This document shows positions 39,038-46,982 of a DNA stretch of 64,000 bases, in pieces. Below the pieces are notes generated by a model. It saw only the letters and a program-made list of their open reading frames with translations, was not told where the DNA came from and ran no database searches. The stretch covers positions 806,001-870,000 of the forward strand of contig NZ_CP009251.1 of assembly GCF_001941345.1 (NCBI RefSeq). Direction: 5' to 3'. Numbering within the stretch: the stretch's first letter is position 1; each line of letters opens with the position of its first letter. A program made the position numbers and the translations under genes. Source of the stretch: Corynebacterium stationis. GTDB taxonomy: Bacteria; Actinomycetota; Actinomycetes; Mycobacteriales; Mycobacteriaceae.

Positions 39038-39550
39038 ATGAAATACACCAGTTGGGATAGAAGTGACCGTGACAACCCGAAGCTATTAGTAGAAGAGGGC
39101 CCAGAAGCACTCGGTACATTTTCATCTGGCTCCGCGGATATCGACGGTGATTTCTGGCGATTGAGCGTGGATAAGAAGCTGGGGGCTTCTGCCACAACCT
39201 CAGATGATCGTGTCTTTCGCATCTCTGGTGATTTAAGCAAAGACAAGAAACTGGACGTCTCTTTAGACGGGCGCACCTTTACCATCGTCAATGAGAATTC
39301 CAATGACTGGATCATTGATGATGTCAACGAGAACTTCGTCGCGCAATTTTCAGGCCGAAACAACGGTGTGCGCAAGGTCAACTTGGAATTCATGCACGAA
39401 GGCAAGATTGAACTCTCCACGGAAGAAATCGCAGCCTTGTCCTGGTTCGCGCGGTTAATTCTGGAAAATCGCTTGCAGAAATCTTCGGTTGCGATGATTG
39501 CTACCTTGGTTCTTGCTTCTGCGGTCGCGGTGGTGGCATTCCTGCTTTAA
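39038..39550 (+). CDS. Tubby-like hypothetical protein with C-terminal membrane helix
   Basis: A 170-residue protein made of repeating beta-strand patterns (VFRISGDLSKD, FTIVNENSNDWII) that recall the tubby-like/LURP-one barrel, then one C-terminal hydrophobic helix (about residues 148–170). Assignment to that fold is from pattern only. Ends 11 bp before a related gene. Confidence 0.6.
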   Translation: MKYTSWDRSDRDNPKLLVEEGPEALGTFSSGSADIDGDFWRLSVDKKLGASATTSDDRVFRISGDLSKDKKLDVSLDGRTFTIVNENSNDWIIDDVNENFVAQFSGRNNGVRKVNLEFMHEGKIELSTEEIAALSWFARLILENRLQKSSVAMIATLVLASAVAVVAFLL

Positions 39551-39561
39551 GCTATGCAATT

Positions 39562-40053
39562 GTGGCTAATAGAGCAGGGATTTTCAATACCCGCATTGAC
39601 CTCAGCAGTGAGGTCTGGCGGTGGAAAGACAATGTCTTAACAGATTCAGGTGATCACGTTTTAGCGCGCGTGCGCGCTGATGTGATCTCGGCGGGGCACC
39701 AGAATCTGCTCATTGAGCACAATATTGGTGCACCACGCTTTCGCCTGCGGGCTACCTCATCAAAGGGCAATTTGTACACGATGGGGCAGTTGTCGTTTAC
39801 GGTCAACGTGCTCAACGCGGATTGTGACCATGAGCGCTATAAACTACAGCGGGTAAACCCGTTTCGCCGCGAGCGCGTAATTTCTAATGAGCAAGGCTCT
39901 GTTTTGCGCACCCGACCGCGCAGCGACGGCTCAGTCACGGTAACTGCGGCAGACGAAAGCGCCGAGGAAATCCCTTTCTTCGACGCTGTATTCTTGTCCT
40001 ATGGATGCGTGTTAATCGATGGCCCAGGCTTGAAAGAAAATATCCGAATCTAA
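39562..40053 (+). CDS. Tubby-like hypothetical protein, soluble
   Basis: A 163-residue strand-rich protein starting at GTG 39562. It has the same style of beta repeats as the preceding gene (FRLRATSSKGNLYTMG) but no membrane helix. The two are probably tandem paralogues working together. It converges on the TPM gene with a 9-bp gap. Confidence 0.6.
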   Translation: MANRAGIFNTRIDLSSEVWRWKDNVLTDSGDHVLARVRADVISAGHQNLLIEHNIGAPRFRLRATSSKGNLYTMGQLSFTVNVLNADCDHERYKLQRVNPFRRERVISNEQGSVLRTRPRSDGSVTVTAADESAEEIPFFDAVFLSYGCVLIDGPGLKENIRI

Positions 40054-40062
40054 GAAACTTAG

Positions 40063-42072
40063 TTAGAAGGAACCACCGCGGAAGCCACCACCACCGCCAC
40101 CGGAGAAGCCGCCGCCTCCACCGCCGAAGCCTCCTCCGAATCCGCCCCCGAATCCACCACCACCACGGCCACCGCCAAGGATTTGGCCAATGACCATGCC
40201 GGTGACAATATTGCCGGCCATATTTCCGGTTTGCTGGCGTTGTTGCGCGCGGCGATGGTTGTTGTAATCATCGCGTGCTCGGTCCGCGGCAATCTTTGCG
40301 GCATTAGTTGATTGACGCGCATAGTCAATGGCTTGACGAATATCGCGGTCACGGGCGTGGAGGGCTTGGGCGTGGAGATGCTTGGCATCGGCAAGTGCGG
40401 TGCGTGCACCCGATCCTACAATGCGTCCGCGCGAAGAAATAACATCTTCCGCTGCCTGGATCTGCGTAGCCGCGGCCTGAATTTGCTTAGCAAATTGCTC
40501 TAACTGGCGCGCGTGGGTCGAGGTTATCTCACGGACCGTATCCAGCTGCTCATCGAGCTCGGTATCAATAGTAATCAACGCCGTGTGCTGTCCCAGCGGA
40601 TCCTGGGTACCTTCCTGCTTCGCGGTGTTCACGGCCTGCTGGGCGCGCGCGACCACCTCATCGAGAGCGTCCCAGTTAGCATCGGTGCCCTGAGAGCGGC
40701 CCTGTGCCTTAATTTGCGCAGCCTCAGCGATTTCCCCTTCCACCTCGGCAATCAACGCCGGCAAGGCCGCTTGGGCCTGGGAGATATTGCTGCGGGCATT
40801 TTCCACGCCCTGTAGGTTGCGATCAGAAATTTCAAGCGCATGCTCGGCATCGCGGATAAAGCCGACCACCGCGCCCTGCTCGCCGGCTGGACGCGCCGCA
40901 ATCTCACGTGCGGAGTCCAAAGACTTTTCCGCTTCATTCAACGCTGCTGCGGCCAGCTGCGTATTATCCGCCACCGATTGCAACATCTGTTCGTTGAACT
41001 CTGCCTGCAACCCTTCCCAGGTTTGTTCTGCTTTCGGCAACCGCGCGCGGACATCGATAGTGCGCTGAGTCAGCTCATCTAACTTGGAATCGGCATTGAT
41101 CAACAGATTGCGCATCTCCGCGAATTCTTCTGCCTGCGCATCGAGGGCATCATCCGCCTGACCACACGAAGAGATAATTTCCACCAGCATCTCCCGGCGC
41201 TGCTCGGGCGTTTCGGGAATAGAGTCATCGAGGCGCTGACGGATGCTAAAAGCTTTTTGCAACGTGTTGGTGGAGTGATTCATCGCGCGCGTAAAAGCTC
41301 GCGTGCGTTCTGGGCCGAACTCAGCGGTAGCAATGTCTAATTCTTCCTTGCCTCGGCGAATAGATTCATCAGTGCTAACCAACTCTTCCTGCGCCAGCGC
41401 GTCTAGGGTCTCCAGATCCAAAGAATTCAACCGGCGAATATCGGTCGGTGCGATCTCGCGGGCATCTTCTAAGACCGCTGCCGATTCCTTCTTCGTTCGC
41501 TTCCGCGTATAAGCCCAAATACCGCCGCCGGCAACTACCGCAGCACCGCCGGCCCCGGCGAGCCACGCGCCGCTATTACCGCCAGCACCACCGGTGCCTA
41601 ATGCGGCATCCATGAGCGCATTCGCGGAACCAGCCCAGTCATCGGTGGCCAAAGGCCCGTAGGCTGCGTCATACATTTCATCAAGCTTGCCCTGCGGCCA
41701 CTGGTCACCAGTCTGCACGCCCATCGTCCGGCCTTCTACATCTACGACATAGGCGGCAGAATTCGGCCCCTTTTCGTTAACTAGCGCGCTCGCGTAATCT
41801 TCCGCACTCATCCCGTCAAAGCCATTACTAAAGACGATGTGAACCATCAACTGTTGCTCTTGCTGCAGCTGCGTAATCTTCTCCGTCAGCTCCTGCTCTT
41901 CAGCAGCGCTGAGCACACCCGCGGTATCAGTTACGCGCTCAGAAACAGCAGTTGGTGCCTGCGCTATAACCTCAGCACTAGCCGCAAAGGCAGGAGCAGC
42001 AACCCCACAGCCTAGGGCAGTGGCAAATAAACCGGTACACAGGAGATGGCCAATACGCACTCGCTTGTTCAT
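40063..42072 (-). CDS. TPM-domain membrane protein
   Basis: A 669-residue exported protein. Signal peptide (MNKRVRIGHLL … AAPAFAASA), then a TPM domain (VTDTAGVLSAAEEQEL … AYVVDVEGRTMGV), a membrane helix (about 180–195), a long helical and coiled region, and a C-terminal glycine-rich tail ending in SF. The family includes the periplasmic TPM phosphatase-like domain; corynebacterial versions are linked to envelope or PSII-repair-like functions only by domain. The ATG at 42072 is used because the in-frame start at 42180 precedes the signal peptide by 36 residues. Confidence 0.8.
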   Translation of the reverse strand: MNKRVRIGHLLCTGLFATALGCGVAAPAFAASAEVIAQAPTAVSERVTDTAGVLSAAEEQELTEKITQLQQEQQLMVHIVFSNGFDGMSAEDYASALVNEKGPNSAAYVVDVEGRTMGVQTGDQWPQGKLDEMYDAAYGPLATDDWAGSANALMDAALGTGGAGGNSGAWLAGAGGAAVVAGGGIWAYTRKRTKKESAAVLEDAREIAPTDIRRLNSLDLETLDALAQEELVSTDESIRRGKEELDIATAEFGPERTRAFTRAMNHSTNTLQKAFSIRQRLDDSIPETPEQRREMLVEIISSCGQADDALDAQAEEFAEMRNLLINADSKLDELTQRTIDVRARLPKAEQTWEGLQAEFNEQMLQSVADNTQLAAAALNEAEKSLDSAREIAARPAGEQGAVVGFIRDAEHALEISDRNLQGVENARSNISQAQAALPALIAEVEGEIAEAAQIKAQGRSQGTDANWDALDEVVARAQQAVNTAKQEGTQDPLGQHTALITIDTELDEQLDTVREITSTHARQLEQFAKQIQAAATQIQAAEDVISSRGRIVGSGARTALADAKHLHAQALHARDRDIRQAIDYARQSTNAAKIAADRARDDYNNHRRAQQRQQTGNMAGNIVTGMVIGQILGGGRGGGGFGGGFGGGFGGGGGGFSGGGGGGFRGGSF

Positions 42073-42371
42073 AACTGCCAATCCTACCGTCGTGTGCCGC
42101 TGCCTGTGGAAAGACAGAGTTCTAATTGCTATTTCGGTAGTACCGCGACGCGTTGGCCTACCGAGCAGCATGGAATCCACGGCGCTTGTATTGATAAAGC
42201 ATCTCGCCTTCCCAAAAACCGAACCCCATCTGTTTCGCGCTAGGCTTTAGCCTCTGCCCACGTGCATCGAAGTAGGCAACAGGCTAGGGGATAGCTGCAG
42301 AACTTAAAGGCCTCTAAAGCAAATCCACTTCAGTGAACTTTATCGAGGCATAGCACGTAGTCTTGGTTCCT

Positions 42372-43001
42372 ATGGACATGGCGATAGTTATCTTGGGTGC
42401 CTCGCAATACGATGGCCGCGCATCGAAGGTGCTTGCCGCGCGCTTGGATGAGGCCTTGGCCATAGCGGGGGAGTACCCGGGCAAAAACGTGCATTTTTAT
42501 ACCCTCGGCGCCAATATGCCAGGCGATAGGTTCACTGAAGCCCAAGTCGCTAAGACCTATCTCCACAACCGCAACGTGGACGAGACCCGTGTGCATGCCA
42601 TCCCCAAGGGCAATGACACACTCGGTTCCTTGGAGGCAGTTCTAAAAGAGCACGCCATGCTTTTGGATACCCCCTCGTACCTCATCACCGACCCCCTGCA
42701 CACGGTGCGCGCGAAGCTCATTGCCAGGCAGCTAGGCTGGACACCCAAGGTTAAAGGCGCGCGCACGTGTCCTTATTCCTTCCCACAAAAAGAATGGTGG
42801 GGCGGGCTGGCACATGAGGCCGGCGGACTCATTGTCGCTATCCTTACCGGGCTCTTGGGCAAGACAGCAGGGGAGAAGATCCGGGGGCTGCTCTATAACG
42901 TCGAAGCGCTTATTCGCCCGCGGTTTAAAACCCGCCACGGTTTGATTCGCAAGAACTCATCGAACAATACAGACACTAGCAGCGATAACGACATAGAATG
43001 A
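42372..43001 (+). CDS. YdcF/DUF218-family protein
   Basis: A 209-residue protein with the DUF218 pattern: start strand IVILGASQYDGRASKVLAARLDEAL, the central DTLGSLEAVLKE, and YLITDPLHTVRAKLIARQLG. Some members bind S-adenosylmethionine; others act in envelope biology. ATG 42372 is preferred over the TTG at 42363. Its stop abuts the dgt start (TGAATG). Confidence 0.75.
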   Translation: MDMAIVILGASQYDGRASKVLAARLDEALAIAGEYPGKNVHFYTLGANMPGDRFTEAQVAKTYLHNRNVDETRVHAIPKGNDTLGSLEAVLKEHAMLLDTPSYLITDPLHTVRAKLIARQLGWTPKVKGARTCPYSFPQKEWWGGLAHEAGGLIVAILTGLLGKTAGEKIRGLLYNVEALIRPRFKTRHGLIRKNSSNNTDTSSDNDIE

Positions 43002-44273
43002 ATGGCAATGTATTTCTACAACGCTGCTGATACCGCCCGGATTTTTGATGAATCGCCCAAGGGGTCTACTTTTGCGTCTTCAGAAGCCGATCAGCGTGGC
43101 GCCTTTTCCCGTGACCGCGCCCGCGTGCTGCACTCGGCGGCACTGCGCCGGTTGGCCGATAAGACTCAGGTCGTCGGCCCCCACGATGGCGATACCCCAC
43201 GCACCCGCCTTACGCACTCTTTAGAAGTCGCCCAAATCTCCCGCGGCATTGGCGAGGGGCTAGGTCTTAACGCCGACCTGTGCGAGATGGCCGGGCTTAC
43301 CCACGATATTGGTCATCCACCCTATGGCCACAATGGCGAAAATGCGCTTAATGAAGTCGCCACCGAATGCGGCGGCTTTGAAGGCAACGCACAAACCTTG
43401 CGCATTCTCACCCGCCTGGAGCCGAAGATCATCGATGATGAGGGGAACTCCGTGGGCCTTAATCTCACCCGCGCAGCTCTCGATGCCGCCTGCAAGTACC
43501 CCAAAGCCAAGACGAACGCGGATGGCAGCATCAACCGCAAATACGGCGCCTACGATGAAGACGCGCATATCCTTGACTGGCTGCGCGAGGGCCACGTGGA
43601 TGATAAACCGTCGATGGAAGCGCAAACCATGGACTGGTCCGACGACATTGCTTATTCCGTCCACGATGTGGAAGACGGCATTGTCTCCGGACGTATCTCG
43701 CTTAATGTGCTGTGGGATCTAGTCGAACTAGCCAACCTCGCAGACAAAGGGGCGAAAGCGTTCGGTGGCACAGCAGAAGAGCTTCTCGATGCCGCCGATT
43801 CCCTCCGCCAACTTCCCATCGTCTCTCACCACACGTTTGATTACACCTTAAAAAGCTACGTGGAGTTAAAGAAGATGACCTCGGAATTAGTTGGCCGCTA
43901 CGTTGGCGCAACTATTTCTGCAACCAAAGACTCCAGCGACATGCTAGGCCGTCAACACGGCAAACTCGTCATCCCCCCAGCAGCAGAGGCCGAAGTACGC
44001 CTTCTCAAAACCATCGCAGTGCTCTACGTCATGGACACACCGGTACACCTGCGCCGCCAAGACCGTCAGCGCGAGCGTATCTACCGCGTGTTTGATTACC
44101 TCACCGCGGGCGCGCCGGGCACCTTAGACCCGATTTTTCGTATGTGGTGGGAACAAGCCAACACTCCCGCTGAGCGCCAGCGCGTGATTGTCGATCAAAT
44201 TGCCTCGATGACCGAATCCCGCCTCGAGCGCATCGCGCGTTCTTCGGCAGAATTCTCGGGCTACCTCGGTTAG
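43002..44273 (+). CDS. dgt: Deoxyguanosinetriphosphate triphosphohydrolase
   Basis: A 423-residue HD-domain dNTPase. Metal motifs: TRLTHSLEVAQ, LTHDIGHPPYGHNGE and MDWSDDIAYSVHDVEDG. It hydrolyses dNTPs to nucleoside and triphosphate and may help pool balance. It lies close to dnaG in this genus; here three minus-strand genes separate them. Confidence 0.93.
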   Translation: MAMYFYNAADTARIFDESPKGSTFASSEADQRGAFSRDRARVLHSAALRRLADKTQVVGPHDGDTPRTRLTHSLEVAQISRGIGEGLGLNADLCEMAGLTHDIGHPPYGHNGENALNEVATECGGFEGNAQTLRILTRLEPKIIDDEGNSVGLNLTRAALDAACKYPKAKTNADGSINRKYGAYDEDAHILDWLREGHVDDKPSMEAQTMDWSDDIAYSVHDVEDGIVSGRISLNVLWDLVELANLADKGAKAFGGTAEELLDAADSLRQLPIVSHHTFDYTLKSYVELKKMTSELVGRYVGATISATKDSSDMLGRQHGKLVIPPAAEAEVRLLKTIAVLYVMDTPVHLRRQDRQRERIYRVFDYLTAGAPGTLDPIFRMWWEQANTPAERQRVIVDQIASMTESRLERIARSSAEFSGYLG

Positions 44274-44457
44274 CGCACGCTGGTTCTCTTGCAAGAGCAT
44301 TAGCGCTAAGTTGATTCGTCGTTGGATTAGTGACCGACAATCTATTCATTAAGACGAAACGAATGAATCCGAGTTAAAAAGTTTCGACGTATAGGGAATG
44401 AACTCTTATAGTGGCGTATTTATGCGCTACCTTTAATTAGAAGCTCTCCTGAACCTT

Positions 44458-45738
44458 TTATTCTTCCGACTTGGACGTTGTCTCACTTTTTGGTGGAACA
44501 AGCGTGGTGGAATCGGACGCTGCGGATTTGGATTGAGTTAAACTAGCGTCCCCTTGTGATTCAATCTCGCCAAGCTCACCATCGATATAGACACGTTTAC
44601 CGACACCTCGGCGAACTTCCTGCGCATCTTCCTGATCAAAGCGAGCTAAGAATGCATCGAGTGAGCCGAGCCTGACTTCTGCGCTGCGAAAATCTTGGAA
44701 AATACTTTGTTGGATAGAAGCTTGCCGAAAGAGGTATGCTGCTATAGCTGCACTGCCTAAGCCTGTCAATATTCGGATAATTCCGCGAACGATATCAGCA
44801 CTGGTAGCGGTCGATTCTAAAGCATTTTGCCCCGCATTCCATAAGATAATAGCGCTAACTACCGAAACAAAGACACCAGCAATGATGAAGCCGATCCAGA
44901 GGGCTCTCGAATCATCCGCTCGTTCTTTGAATAGCCGTGACATTTCATTTTCGGCAATATATCCCGAGACACGCTGTGTCTCTTCAACCATCTTGTCGAG
45001 GTCTTCTTTTTGAGCTTTGATTTCCTCAAGGATTCGATTGAGCGATTCAGTAGCGTTTTTACTTTGTAACTCAACTTGCGAATTATATTGATTCTGCAGC
45101 GTTGTTATTTGATCATCGATCCGCTTCTTGCCAGCTTCAACTCCTTCATCAATCTGTTCTTTGTAGCTTCCCGAAAAGTCTTCAACTTCTTGCTGAAGGT
45201 CCGTAATCTCGTTGCGGTTATTTTTTAGTTCTCCTGAAATTGTCTCCTTATAGCTCTCGAATTCTCGCTGTATAGAAGCGACGATAGACTGAGCATCATC
45301 CAGAAAGCTACTAATGCGGTCGCGTTCAACTTGATCAGCTGTGACCTTGCTGTCGACGGCAGCGGACACTATTGGGCTTAACTTATTTAGTCCGGAAAGC
45401 AATACATCCGCAGCATCGTTCGCGGCGCTGAGATTCTTATCGAAGTCTGAGGTACTATCTAGCTCTAGATTTTGAAGCTCCACATTAATGCGTGCGAGGG
45501 GTGATTTAAGCTCATCCAATAATGCTTTACTGATCGCCTCTTTAGGTGCTAATTGCAGATAAAGCCTCGTTGTTTCGACCGCAATCTGAATCCGACTTAG
45601 GAAGGAATTTGCCAGACTAGAAAGTCCTTCGTATTCGGGGCCGAATTTGGTAGAGGCTTCTGAAATCCAACTATTGATTCCTTCAATTTCGTCCCAAAGG
45701 GGATGATGATCAAAAACCTCGGTTGCTGAATCAGACAT
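44458..45738 (-). CDS. Coiled-coil protein with two C-terminal membrane helices
   Basis: A 426-residue protein. An N-terminal helical region and a long coiled coil (about residues 150–270, rich in E/K/Q/N) precede two membrane helices (about 276–297 and 313–332). An acidic, serine-rich cytoplasmic tail follows. Good ribosome site (AAAGGA). Codon and base use are AT-rich compared with dgt and dnaG, so recent acquisition is likely. The layout recalls membrane effectors of anti-phage systems, but no motif proves it. Confidence 0.65.
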   Translation of the reverse strand: MSDSATEVFDHHPLWDEIEGINSWISEASTKFGPEYEGLSSLANSFLSRIQIAVETTRLYLQLAPKEAISKALLDELKSPLARINVELQNLELDSTSDFDKNLSAANDAADVLLSGLNKLSPIVSAAVDSKVTADQVERDRISSFLDDAQSIVASIQREFESYKETISGELKNNRNEITDLQQEVEDFSGSYKEQIDEGVEAGKKRIDDQITTLQNQYNSQVELQSKNATESLNRILEEIKAQKEDLDKMVEETQRVSGYIAENEMSRLFKERADDSRALWIGFIIAGVFVSVVSAIILWNAGQNALESTATSADIVRGIIRILTGLGSAAIAAYLFRQASIQQSIFQDFRSAEVRLGSLDAFLARFDQEDAQEVRRGVGKRVYIDGELGEIESQGDASLTQSKSAASDSTTLVPPKSETTSKSEE

Positions 45739-46133
45739 TCAATTCCTTTAAACAGACCTAATACAAATGGTTATAAGTATAGATTGGTGCCTGGACGGTC
45801 AGCGTACTTGCAGTAGATAGATGGGGAATATTTGCTGAGTCGGCAAATAGAAATGCTGATTGGACGTTAATTCATCAAGGACTTGCACAATACTTTGACT
45901 GCGGGGCAAGGACAATTTCGAGAAGTAAAAACACTAATGTTAAGTCTTTTTCCAAGTCGTATTTAACGCAGGTAATTGAAGTATGGAAAGCCTGCTATAT
46001 CAGTTTTTACCTTCGGTTTTGGGCCCAAAGCTTTGCGATTAGCGATACATGAAGAGGGAAGCACTACATTTTGCAGTGCTTCTCTTGAATCCTCAAGACA
46101 AACAGTTGCACGTTCTTATCGAAGGAAGAAAAT
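45739..46133. other. AT-rich intergenic region
   Basis: About 395 bp between the coiled-coil protein gene and the barstar gene. Only the hairpin at 46052–46086 stands out; no gene is supported. Confidence 0.5.
46052..46086 (-). terminator. Hairpin after the barstar gene
   Basis: GAAGCACT (46058–46065) pairs with AGTGCTTC (46075–46082); flanking AAGAG/CTCTT extends the stem with a bulge. Lies 48 bp downstream of the barstar stop on the minus strand. No strong T-run. Confidence 0.45.
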
Positions 46134-46379
46134 CTATCGGTACAGCTTGACGTCAAGATCACTCAGCACCCGCATAATAGCTGCTGCATCAGCGTCGTTT
46201 AAGTCCCAATTCGCACACGTAATGCGGTCAATCTTCGCGTCGACTAAGAAATCTGCCAGTCCGTCTAAGTTCTTCGGTGCTGGGGCAGTGTGTTCGCAAC
46301 GCACGGTTTCTAAAGCGTGGAAGAAATCGTCTCGGTTGTGTAGGCAGTCCGTAATGAGGACGCGGCGTTTATTCGGCAT
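46134..46379 (-). CDS. Barstar-family RNase inhibitor
   Basis: An 81-residue acidic protein with the barstar pattern: RVLITDCLHNRDDFFHALE, then LDGLADFL and the C-terminal strand. It should bind and block the adjacent guanyl-specific RNase in the cytoplasm. Chosen start ATG 46379 overlaps the RNase stop by 11 bp, coupling toxin and antidote translation. Confidence 0.8.
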   Translation of the reverse strand: MPNKRRVLITDCLHNRDDFFHALETVRCEHTAPAPKNLDGLADFLVDAKIDRITCANWDLNDADAAAIMRVLSDLDVKLYR

Positions 46380-46902
46380 CGGGGATCTCACAGAATGATT
46401 CATAGTGGTCATCGGTGTAGTACCACATTTCGGGGTCTTGCTCGGAGCCGCCGCCCGTGATGATGCGGCGCTGCCCACGGTGGTCTAAGCCGGGGGTTTC
46501 AACAGTGTATTCGCGGTAAAAGTTCGAATCTTGCTCAGGCAAGATGCCTTCATAGTTGCCAAAATGACGATTGTCATTTTCGGGGTAGTCATAAGGACCA
46601 CCGGCCAGGATGTCATCGCGGGTCTCGCTAGCCTCATCCGGCAGCGAAGCAATCGCGCACGTTTCACCGTCGGTCGTACCAGCATCGGATCCTGCTACAG
46701 CTGAATCATCAGAGTTTCCAGTGTTACCGGAAGCACCGGAGTTTTCTGAATTATCAGAAGTGAGGTCGATACCGAAGTAACCGGCGACTAAAACCACTAC
46801 CGCGCCGCCGATAATAACGGGCAAAGACTTTTTGCGTCGGGCTGGATTTTCAGATGAAAAATCCTCTGATGCTTGTGCCATGCGCACCATTGTTGCAGCC
46901 AT
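46369..46902 (-). CDS. Membrane-anchored guanyl-specific ribonuclease (RNase Sa/barnase type)
   Basis: A 177-residue protein: short N-terminal segment, one membrane helix (about 27–44), a serine/glycine/aspartate linker, then an RNase Sa-like domain. Catalytic residues match RNase Sa: E131 (YREYTVETPG), R146 (GQRRIITG) and H166 (TDDHYESF), with C82 and C171 fitting the disulfide of the family. The helix is not followed by an obvious cleavage site, so the enzyme may stay tethered outside. The barstar gene follows directly. The first ATG (46902) is used; ATG 46890 and 46881 are alternatives. Confidence 0.85.
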   Translation of the reverse strand: MAATMVRMAQASEDFSSENPARRKKSLPVIIGGAVVVLVAGYFGIDLTSDNSENSGASGNTGNSDDSAVAGSDAGTTDGETCAIASLPDEASETRDDILAGGPYDYPENDNRHFGNYEGILPEQDSNFYREYTVETPGLDHRGQRRIITGGGSEQDPEMWYYTDDHYESFCEIPDAE

Positions 46903-46982
46903 GGGGTGCGGAAACGAAATTAGGTGGCCTTAAGTATTCAGCTAAGGATGGCGATTTGGTGTAACACGGTAGTCTTTGAGGT

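Noticed and set aside
40063..40200. Plus-strand alanine/valine-rich or histidine/arginine-rich proteins
   Set aside because: They are antisense readings of the glycine-rich tail codons of the TPM-domain protein.
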